Origin: JBIOJM01 sp044450785
GTDB lineage: Bacteria > Planctomycetota > Planctomycetia > Isosphaerales > Isosphaeraceae
Assembly (NCBI GenBank): GCA_044450785.1
Contig: JBIOJM010000005.1
Location: 9,730 to 73,729, forward strand
Reading direction: 5' to 3'
DNA length: 64,000 bases
In this document: piece by piece, positions 25,901 to 34,000 of the stretch
Position numbering within the stretch: position 1 is the first letter of the stretch
Layout: every line of letters begins with the position of its first letter
The notes under the pieces: generated by a model
What the model was told of the DNA's origin: nothing
Database searches by the model: none
What the model saw: the letters and a program-made list of their open reading frames with translations, nothing else
Made by a program: the position numbers and the translations under genes

Positions 25901-27925
25901 GGCGATGTCCTGGTGCTCTTGAATCAAGGGAACGGCACCTTCCTCCCCTATCGCAACGCCGACCAGTCCGTCGCGCTGGCCGTGGCCGACCTCACGGGAG
26001 ACGGGTCCAAGGATGTCATCTACGCCGACCAGAGCCTGGATCGCGTGGTCGTCGACTATGGCGGGGGCAACTCGGCCGTACTGGGCGATCGGTCATCCGG
26101 CCTGCTGTCTCCCGGCGCCGTCAAGCTGGCCGACATGAACGGCGACGGCATCCCTGATTTGATCGTCGCCAACAGCGGCAGCAATAACGTCCTGGTCTAT
26201 CCCGGGCTCGGCAACGGGCAATTTGGCCCAGCGGCGAACGGAGGGCATGGCTTCTTCACGGGTACCAATCCGATCGGCCTCTACGTGGCCGATCTCAACG
26301 GAGACGGCATCCCAGACCTGGTGGTCGCCAATTCAGGGTCGAACGACGTCTCGGTCTTGCTCGGACAGGGCACGGGGTCGAGCTGGACGATGATCGCCGG
26401 CCCTCGGATCAAGACCGATGCCGGGCCGGTGGCCGTGGCGGTGGGGAGCCTGCTGGGCAGTGGACAGGTCGACCTCGCCGTCGCCAACCAGCAAGCCAAC
26501 AACGTCGAGATCTTCCCCGGCGTCGGCAACGGTTTCTTCAACGACACGGCACCCGTGACCTACCCGGTCGGCCAGGCCCCGAGCGGGCTCTTCCTGGGGA
26601 ACTTCACGGGCTCGGGGCAGTCGATCGCGACCCTGAACGCCGGGTCGAATACCATCTCGCTGATCGGCCAGGGGGGCGTGACCCAGACGATCGGCGCGGG
26701 AGGACTGCGGCCCGTCGCCGGCTTCGCGGGCGACTTTAGCGGCAACGGCTTCACCGACCTGGTCGTCGGCGACAACGGCGACGGCCGGTTCGCGCTCTTT
26801 ACTGGCGGCCCGGCGGCCTTGAGCCTGAGCCAGACCGTCACCAGCGCGGAGGCTCCGAGCCCGACTTCGCTCAGCTTCGCGGGGGTCACCGACGGCGTGC
26901 TCAGCTTCTACGCCAGCACGGCGGGGCGCGAGACGGCATCGCTCCTGGCGTTCAACCTGGATCAAGGGGCATCCGTGAGCGGGTCCTTGACCGGCGAGGG
27001 GTTGGCTACCGGAACGGAACAGTCGACGGGCTCCGTGCTGGCTTCCGCAACCGCCGGCGTGTTTCAGCAGGTCGCACAGCTTCTGAACCTGAACGGCTCG
27101 GCGCTCGACCTGGTCGCTCCCTTGTTCACCGTGTCGGTTATCGGGGGGGAGTTCGAGGTCGGGTCGAGTGGGGGGGGAGGAGTCGCCCTCATCGCTAACT
27201 TCCAGCCCGGCGCGGGCCCGGCCACGCTGGGACAGGCGATTCGGCTGTCCGGGAGCAGCACAGAGGGCGGCGCGGCCGGGAATGCCGGATCGCCAGTCGA
27301 GAAGGCCGCCGAAGAGACCGCCCTGGAAGGATCGATGCTACCGCCGTGGGCGGGCATGGCCATGGGGCTGGAAAAGGCATGGCGGCAGGTCCGGATCCAC
27401 GTGCTCGAGCAGGGAGGCGTTTCTCAGGAGGCCGCCGATCGAGCCGTTACCGCTCCGAGCCGCACGACCCCCGGCGCTCCGATTCGAGAGCGATCGTCCA
27501 CCGGCTCCGATTCCCGGCACCAGGGCACGCCACCCGCAACCGGGTCGAAGGCTCAGCTCGCTCCGACGACGGTACGGCCTGGTGACGACTCCGAACCGCG
27601 GATGTCGGCATCTCCCGGTGTCATCGACGTGGCGACCGAGGATCTGGTGGCCGAGAGAGACTCGGAACGGCGGCCTCCGCGAGAGTCGTCCGGCTGGTTG
27701 GATGAGCTGACCGCGGTTCATCACGATCGGCTGGCGGGTCCGATCGCGGCGGCTGTCGCGGTTGCGGCGGCGACGACCATTGTGGCGTGCGTCAAGTCCG
27801 ACCGGCTCGGGCGCGGGAGGGTACGCAGGATTCCTGATTCGCCTCGCGTGATTCTCGGAGGGCGAGGCTCCTTCAGGCGACCGACAGGAACCAATCCACC
27901 ACAAGTGTATGAAAGGTCATACTAA
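19946..27925 (+). CDS. Giant LEPRxLL-type surface protein with lectin-like, PPC-like and FG-GAP/VCBS repeats
   Basis: 2,659 residues from a GTG start. The N terminus carries a LEPRxLL-like motif (RLEVMEDRTLLT, about residues 35-46). Next is a beta-helix type region (SGPGSLRQAILSANA, repeated near residue 705), interrupted at about 230-430 by a beta-sandwich resembling L-type lectins (FNTQFTFQLASSVTGEFSF, VTVAFDTDSTYNEG). A PPC-like domain follows near 810-900. From about 920 to 2275 there are roughly 23 FG-GAP/VCBS repeats with the calcium-binding core GDFNGDGKLDLA. The last 400 residues include a hydrophobic helix (AGPIAAAVAVAAATTIVACV) and a basic tail, suggesting membrane anchoring. It is likely exported and binds glycans or partners; the export route of LEPRxLL proteins is not settled. 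Confidence 0.9.
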   Translation: MRNAKPKSLAPSRPHRRRRDDWAFSGMLFRLRPRLEVMEDRTLLTAFLVTNTDNSGPGSLRQAILSANAVKGSGDVIDFAIPGAGVHAIEPSSALPPITGSVLIDGTSQPGYEGAPLIEINGSRTSAGNGLTMTGSGSTVRGLAIDGFASGAAILIEGPTASHNAIYGNQLGLNAGDLLAGGNLYGVEVLNGAHDNDIGSNSPGGANAIGGNTATGVLLSGASIEASQGFGGTAGDLTLNGAATIQGSRLQLAASRASVFTSKPVDVTGFNTQFTFQLASSVTGEFSFTIQRQGPGYLGYEGIGQSVTVAFDTDSTYNEGSSTTGLFADGATPLAFGIISLAGTGIDLHSGDVFQASLSYDGKGLSVTITDTATGAAATQVYSVDIPGTVGGPTADVGFTASVQAASTSGPSAPVEDILGWSYTGSGGVVGNRVAGNAITDNGGPGVAVIGNDSTGNTIGANTISGNAGPAIDESGDGPNGLPDPPVIIATAGGGLGGRLRAGLPDAVYHLDFFASAGYAADGSGEAQDYLGSLNVTTDSHGQATFLVPFTTPDDLPIVTATATDSLGNTSEVSGLRTGTILAPATGFRVTPGQPLVFASEGFAFQDPGAGPLDPTWNLTLSVPVGTLNLPTVPGLTGSDSGTGTLQLQGTLTVIEAVVADLVFTPPPGFHGNTTLSVTAASAGAARIESALNITDGTFVVASVADSGPGSLRQAILDSNAAGGSNTIAFALPGTGVQTIALASPLPQVTTPTLIDGSTQPGFAGSALVALAGQWAGATGGLDVLGSFLSVRSVAVDAYAFGTDGLPASVTIESAPSLSSTGVNPGHADRYQVDMAADGRLLAQVPAGALATSLLLLDSRGNVLDESDGQGTGTLGDQIDQHLPAGTYFLMVEISGGAGDSVLKAAFTPTSTAFQSTKLPMVIGDFNGDGIPDIAMFDGVHLGVGDGTFRSPLAGLGLPAGDTYGPMVAGDFNGDGKLDLAIADISNNTVLLLLGNGDGTFQTGTTYVAAELQMDYGNSLVAGDFNGDGKLDLALDWSIGARIDVLLGNGDGTFQPPQVYQFSGFNDPGPMVAGDFNNDGKLDLAVANLEGTIDVLLGHGDGTFGVGPYRLPVVTGADLDIASLVAGDFNRDGKLDLAASSSDDANIEVFLGNGDGSFQGPTDYPVKFSGTTIYAGDSNGDGELDLILWGGSGYTIYGGDAFIWLLAGNGDGTFQTPRSIGQIASSPRVLGVLTGDFNGDGKLDLIEAVDQPNSLGVLLGNGDGTFQASGSAGPTDTLPSSVALGDFNGDGRVDMAVPSVPLGSITILLGDGEGGFRIGQVISLGKVMAFGTPVVADFNGDGRLDLAIAFYIDSSSDDLVVLLGNGDGTFQTKFSTIPLPIVSVDISGVRRFQMAVGDFNGDGRPDLAEIGGNGSPVVLLGNGDGTFHAGPFNTNNVLQGPVSAYNSLVVGDFNEDGRLDLAIEESFGGYGVIYVYLGDGNGGFLPSPSAELTGANVGDHLVAGDFNGDGKLDLATLNDGGVSSSISVYLGNGDGTFGPPITDPVPASGSLVAGNFYGDGKLDLASLDPSGAGIVLLRGNGDGTFQPAETVPSPPDLDNSLYSGDLNGDGRPDLILPDLYSGTITTLLNNGDGKFSSPGEVVTNPQDTPLVVDISGDGSRDVLLVDGSGNILYRQGNPQAPGGFFPPVTINPGFPSRDIAWVPNTLEGPLLASVDAQDDAVSLYAYRNGGFVRAGSLTTGQLPAQIVAADLNHDGWKDLVVRNAGDGTLSVFLNSGRGSFWTGFNNPFGPPVTIPVGRGVSDLQAVDTTGDGSPDLVVTNAYSGQVSVLLNRGDGRFAPPVSYRAGISLSGFDTSSGSIQITSQEATKSVASGSLAPGSPISLITTNPGSNTLDLLQGLGGGHFGNPTVLLSAITASVVRSADFNHDGSLDLAVLDGQGVSIYLGDGKGGFLPPVTYDAGPDPTGLTIADVNGDGNPDLLIGNAYGDVLVLLNQGNGTFLPYRNADQSVALAVADLTGDGSKDVIYADQSLDRVVVDYGGGNSAVLGDRSSGLLSPGAVKLADMNGDGIPDLIVANSGSNNVLVYPGLGNGQFGPAANGGHGFFTGTNPIGLYVADLNGDGIPDLVVANSGSNDVSVLLGQGTGSSWTMIAGPRIKTDAGPVAVAVGSLLGSGQVDLAVANQQANNVEIFPGVGNGFFNDTAPVTYPVGQAPSGLFLGNFTGSGQSIATLNAGSNTISLIGQGGVTQTIGAGGLRPVAGFAGDFSGNGFTDLVVGDNGDGRFALFTGGPAALSLSQTVTSAEAPSPTSLSFAGVTDGVLSFYASTAGRETASLLAFNLDQGASVSGSLTGEGLATGTEQSTGSVLASATAGVFQQVAQLLNLNGSALDLVAPLFTVSVIGGEFEVGSSGGGGVALIANFQPGAGPATLGQAIRLSGSSTEGGAAGNAGSPVEKAAEETALEGSMLPPWAGMAMGLEKAWRQVRIHVLEQGGVSQEAADRAVTAPSRTTPGAPIRERSSTGSDSRHQGTPPATGSKAQLAPTTVRPGDDSEPRMSASPGVIDVATEDLVAERDSERRPPRESSGWLDELTAVHHDRLAGPIAAAVAVAAATTIVACVKSDRLGRGRVRRIPDSPRVILGGRGSFRRPTGTNPPQVYERSY

Positions 27926-27964
27926 TATGATTCATGAGCTTTGAAGTCACGCATTCGTTCCCCC

Positions 27965-28048
27965 GCCCCGAAGGGGCCGCAACAAGAAAGCCCAGGGCAA
28001 CGCCCTGGGAACCGAGTACCGCACCCATCGACAAAGCCCTGAAAGGGC
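27965..28048. repeat. Cluster of three short palindromes (REP-like element)
   Basis: Three hairpins in the gap between the giant genes: GCCCCGAAGGGGC (27965-27977), CCCAGGGCAACGCCCTGGG (27991-28009) and GCCCTGAAAGGGC (28036-28048). The first and third are each followed by a short CGCAACAA tail. Elements of this type are widespread in planctomycetes and other phyla and give spurious short frames; whether they move with a RAYT transposase is not known here. Confidence 0.7.
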
Positions 28049-28073
28049 GCAACAAAGAGCGGAGAAGTGCAGC

Positions 28074-31000
28074 ATGGGTTATGGAAGGAAGGGTGAACGA
28101 CGGCACGAGAGGGCACTGGGGCCGGGGTCGGTTGCCGGGTGTGCCCGCTGGGTTCGGAAGCGGGATCGGCACCGGTTGAGGCCGGTGTTCCTGGCGCTGG
28201 AGGATCGCCGGCTGCTCTCCAGCTTCACCGTCACCAGCACGGCCGACGACGGCAGCACGGGGACGCTGCGTTGGGCCGTCACTCAGGCGAATTCGGACAC
28301 GAGCCCGAGCACGATCGAAATCCAACTGGGCACCGCGCCGGCGACGATCACGCTGTCGCAAGGGCAGCTCGAGCTGAGCAACACCTCGGAATCGATCACG
28401 ATCAATGATGGCACGGGACAGGGACCGGTGGCGATCAACGGGAATCGCAGGCAGCGCGTGTTTCAGATCGACCCGACGGTCACGGCGTCGCTCTCGGGCC
28501 TGACGATCGAGGATGGCGATCCCGGTATTGGTTACAGCGGTGGCGGGCTGTACAACGACGGCACGATGACCCTCACCGGCTGCACGATCATTGGCAACTA
28601 CTCCGGGCTGTACAACAAGGGGACGGCGACACTCACAAACTGCACGGTCAGTAGCAACAGCTCCTCCGCGGGCGGCGGTGGCGGCTTGCAGAACACGGGG
28701 ACGGCGACGCTCACAGGATGCATCATCAGCGGCAACCGCGCCTCAAACGGCACCACCTTAGGCGCCGGCGGCTTGCAGAACAAAGGCACGGCGACGCTCA
28801 CAGGATGCACCATCAGCGGCAACTACGCCTCGAATGGGAATGGCGGCCTGGACAACCGGAACAAGGCAACTCTCACCGACTGCACGATCAGCGGCAATAC
28901 CGGGTTCGACGGCGGCGTGAGCAACTCCTACAACAACGCGACGCTCATGCTGACCAACTGCACCATCAGCGGCAACCATGCGCAATACGGTGCAGGGCTG
29001 GAAATCGCGGGCACGGCGACGCTCACCAACTGCACCATCAGCGGCAACCGAGCCACCGGCTACGGCGGCGGCCTGTGGAACGTCGGCACGGCAACGGTCA
29101 TCGGCTGCACCATCAGCGGCAACTATGGCGCGCTCGGAGGTGGTGGCCTGTATAATACGGGCTCGTCGGCCTCCTCGCAGACGTCGTTGACGGACACGAT
29201 CGTCGCCGGCAACACAAACTTCCGCATGGCTGACGACATCAGCGGTAAGCAGGCCGGCAACGTCACTGGCTCGTACAACCTGATCGGCGACGGCGGCTCG
29301 GGCGGCATCCTGGCCGGCACGCAGGGCAACATCATGCTGACGAGCCCGGGTGGCCTGGGGCTGGCCCCGCTGGGCAACAATGGTGGGCCGACCCAGACCA
29401 TGGCCCTCTTCCCCTTCAGCCCCGCCATCGGCGCCGGCACGGCCGTCAGCGGCGTCACCACCGACCAGAGGGGCCAACCGCTCGACTCGCCACAGCCCGA
29501 CATCGGCGCCTTCCAGACTCAGAACGGGCCGGTGGTCCCCCCCACGTCACCGTTGACCGTCACCAGCACAGCCGATGACGGCAGCATCGGAACCTTGCGG
29601 TGGGCCGTCGGCTGGGCGGATCTGACCGCGGGCCAGAGCACGATCGACATCCAGCTCGGCAGCGCGCCGGCGACGATCACGCTGTCCGATGGACCGCTCG
29701 AGCTGAGCAGCAGCAACACCTCGGAATCGATCACGATCGATGAGAGCCCGGGCGCGGGACCGGTGACGATCAACGGCAACAAGGCGAGCCGGGTGTTCCA
29801 GGTGGACGAGTTCGTCACGGCGACGATCTCGGGCCTGACGATCACGGGGGGCTCAACGAGCGGCTCCGGTGGCGGGCTCTACAACGTCGGCACGGCGACC
29901 CTCACCGACTGCACCATCAGCGGCAACTCCTTTGGCCTCACCGATGAATGGGACGCGGCTGGCGTCACCCTGACCGACTGCACGATCAGCGGCAACTCCA
30001 GCGGCGGGCTGGTCCTCAGGGGCACGGCGACGCTCACCGACTGCACCATCAGCGGCAACTCAGGCGGCAGCGGTGGTGTGTACAGCAATGGCACAGCGAG
30101 TTTCACAGCGTGTACGATCAGCGGCAACTCAGGCGGCGGGCTGCAAAACAGGGGCACGGCGACGCTCACCGACTGCACCATCAGCGGCAACTCAGGCGGC
30201 AGCGGTGGTGTGTGGAACCAGAATGGCACAGCCAGTTTCACAGCGTGCACGATCAGCGGCAACTCTGCGTCCCAGGGCGGAGGCGGCCTTTACAATTACA
30301 CCCCTGTCGCGAGCGGGACAACGACGGCATCGTTGACCGACACGATCGTCGCCTCCAACACAGGCCCCGGCGGCAACCCCGCCGACATCGGCAGCCATGG
30401 GTCTGTCAGCATCACCGGCACATACAACCTCATCGGGACCGGCGGCTCGGGCGGGTTGACCAATGGAGTCAACGGCAACATCGTCCTGACCAGCCTGGGG
30501 AGCCTGGGGCTGGCCCCACTGGGCGACAACGGCGGGCCGACCTTGACCCAAGCCCTCCTGGCAGGCAGCCGCGCCATCGGCGCCGGCATAGCCGTCAGCG
30601 GCATCACCACCGATCAGCGGGGCCAACCGCTCGACTCGCCACAGCCCGACATCGGTGCCTTCCAGACCCAGCCCGGGCAGGGAGGCCCCACATCCCCGTT
30701 CATCGTCACCAGCACAGCCGACGACGGCAGCACCGGCACGCTGCGCTGGGCCGTCCAGTGGGCGGACCTGGCCCGGAGCCCGAGCCTGATCGTCTTCAAA
30801 ATCGGCAGCGCGCCGGCCGTGATCACGCTGTCCGGAAGGCCGCTCGAGCTGAGCAACACTTCGGGATCGGTCACCATCTACGATGGCCCGGGAGAGGGAC
30901 CGGTGACCATCAGCGGCAACAAAGCCAGCCGGGTCTTCCAGGTGGATCAGGGCGTCACGGCGTCGTTCTCGGACCTGACGATCACGGCGGGCTCGACGAG

Positions 31001-34000
31001 CGGCAACGGTGCCGGGCTGGACAACGCGGGTACGGCGACCCTCACCGACTGCACCATCAGCGGCAACTCGACCGCGATCGAAGGTGGCGGCCTCTTCGAT
31101 AGCGACGGGGCTGGTCTGACCGTGACCGACTGTACGATCAGCGGCAACTCGGCCCAGTTCGGCGGCGGTGTGTGGAACTACGGCGCGGCCAATCTCACGG
31201 CTTGCACGATCAGCGGCAATTCCGCCTCCAAAGGCGAAGGCGGCCTCTATAATCAAAGCTCGTCGGCCGCCTCGAAGACGTCGCTCATCGACACGATCGT
31301 CGCCGGCAACACGGGCAGTGGCGGAGCCGCCAGTGATATCGCCACCAACAATCCCGGCACAGTCACCGGCACATCCGATCTGATCGGCACCGGGGGATCA
31401 GGCGGCATCCAGGGCGGCACCCAGGGTAACATCGTCCTGACCAGCCTGGGGGGCCTGGGGCTGGGTCCGCTCAGCGGCAACGGTGGGCTGACCCACACCA
31501 TGGCACTCTTGCCGGGCAGTCTCGCCATCGGCGCCGGTACGGCCGTCAGCGGCATCACCACCGATCAGCGGGGCCAACCGCTCGACTCGCCACAGCCCGA
31601 CATCGGCGCCTTCCAGACCCAGCCCGGGCAGGTCGTCCCCACGTCCCCGTTCATCGTCACCAGCACAGCCGACGACGGCGGCATCGGCACGCTGCGCTGG
31701 GCCGTCCAGTGGGCGGACCTCGCCCCGAGCCCAAGCGCGATCGTATTCAAAATCGGCAGCGCGCCGGCCGTGATCGTGCTGTCCCAAGGACAGCTCGAGC
31801 TGAGCAACAGTTCGGAATCGGTCGCAATCTACGATGGCCCGGGAGAGGGACCGGTGACCGTCAGCGGCAACAAAGCCAGCCGGGTCTTCCAGGTGGATCA
31901 GGGCGTCACGGCGTCGTTCTCGGGCCTGACGATCACGGGGGGCTCGATCAGCGGTTCCAACGGCGGAAGCGGGCTGTACAACCAAGGCACGGCGACCCTC
32001 ACCGACTGCACTATCAGCGGCAATTCCACCTTCGACGGCGGCGGCGCCGGCTTGAATAACAAGGGCACGGCAACGCTCACCAATTGCACCATCAGCGGCA
32101 ACACCACGTCGGCCTCGGGCCCCGCCGGCGGCCTCGCAACCTACGGGACCGCAACGCTCACTGACTGCACCATCAGCGGCAACTCCGCCAAGGGCGTCGG
32201 CGGCGGGCTGGGCAACTGGGGCACGGCAACGTTCACCAACTGCACCATCAGCGGCAACTCGAGCGCCGACAGTGGCGGTGGGATCTGGAATTACGCCGGG
32301 CCGAGCCTGACCCTGACCGCCTGCACGATCAGTGACAACTCCGCCGCCATGGACGCCGGGGGCCTGGCGGCCGCCCATGGTACGGCGACGCTCACCGACA
32401 CGATCGTCGCCGCCAACACGGGCAGCGGCGGAGCCGCCAGCGATGTCCCGAACGATTTTGCCGGCATTGTCACCGGCAAGCACAACCTCTTCGGGACGGG
32501 AGGATCGGGCCAGATCCAGGGCGGCATTCAGGGCAACATCGTGCTGACCAGCTTGGGGGGATTGGGGCTGGGCCCGCTCTTCGACAACGGTGGGCTGACC
32601 CAGACCCAAGCACTCTTGCCCGGCAGCCCCGCCATCGGCGCCGGCAAGGCGGTCAGTGGGATCACCACCGACCAGCGGGGCCAACCGCTCGACTCGCCAC
32701 AGCCCGATATCGGCGCCTTCCAGTTCCAGCCCGGGCAGGGGGTCGCCCCCACCTCGCCGTTCATCGTCACCAGCACGGCCGACGACGGCAGCACCGGCAC
32801 TCTGCGGTGGGCCGTTACCTGGGCCGATCTGGCCCCGAGCCCGAGCACGATCGAGTTTCAGCTCGGCACTGCGCCGGCGACGATCACGCTGCTGCACGGG
32901 CAGCTCGACCTGAGCAATAGCTCGGAATCGACCACAGTTTATGTCAGCCCGGGAGACGGACCGGTGATTATCAGCGGGAACGACGCCAGCCGGGTGTTCC
33001 AGGTGGAACAAGGGGTCACGGCGACGATCTCGGGCATCACGATCATGGGGGGGACCGAGACGACGTCCGGCGGTGGCGGCTTGAATAACAAGGGCACGGC
33101 AACGCTCACCAATTGCACCATCAGCGGCAGTATCACCTCGGGCCCCGCCGGCGGCCTGGCAAACTACGGCACGGCAACGCTCACCGATTGCACAATCAGC
33201 GGCAACTCCGCCCAAGGCGACGGCGGCGGGCTGGGTAACTGGGGCACGGCGACCCTCACCGACTGTACCATCAGCGGCAACTCGAGCGCCACCTTTGGCG
33301 GTGGCCTCTGGAATTACGCCGCGCCGAGCCTGACCCTGACCGCCTGCACGATCAGTGGCAACTCCGCCACCCAGGACGGCGGCGGCCTGGCCCCTGCCCA
33401 TGGCACCGCGACCCTCACCGACACGATCGTCGCCGGCAACACGGGTGGCGGCGGAGCCGCCAGCGATATCCCAGGCAGTTTTTCCGGCACCGTCACGGGC
33501 ACGTCCAACCTGATCGGCCCTGGGGGATCGGCCGCCATCCAGGGCGGCACCGACGGCAACATCGTGCTGACCAGCCTGGCCGGTTTGGGGCTGGCTCCGC
33601 TGGGCGACTTCACCGGACTGACCCAGACCATGGCTCTCTTGCCCGGCAGCCCGGCCATCGGCGCCGGCACCGCGGCCGGCGGCGTCACGGCTGACCAGCG
33701 CGGCGAGCCCCTCGACTCGTCTCCCGATATCGGCGCTTTCCAGAGCCAGGGGTTCACCCTGACGGCGGTCGCCGGTAGCACGCCTCAGAGCGCGCCATCC
33801 GGCGCCGCGTTTAACAACCCACTTGCCGTCACCGTCACCGCCAAGAACACCGTCGAGCCCGTGGCTGGCGGCATCGTGTCATTCACCGTCACACCGGCGG
33901 CGAACGGCGCCTCGACAAACCTCTCCGGAGCGACCGCGCTCATCGGGGCCAACGGCGTGGCGCAGGTCACCGCGACGGCAAACACCCTCACAGGCTCGTA

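Noticed and set aside
22700..26800. Dispersed short repeats in FG-GAP region as possible regulatory repeats
   Set aside because: They encode the calcium-binding GDFNGDGKLDLA core and are explained by the protein.
31398..33401. Minus-strand frame of 667 codons in the beta-helix gene
   Set aside because: Caused by the repeated high-GC coding modules; the plus strand encodes recognisable beta-helix rungs.
28500..33500. Regularly spaced repeats resembling a CRISPR array
   Set aside because: The repeats are in-frame coding units (TLTDCTISGNS rungs), vary in spacing and have no unique spacers.
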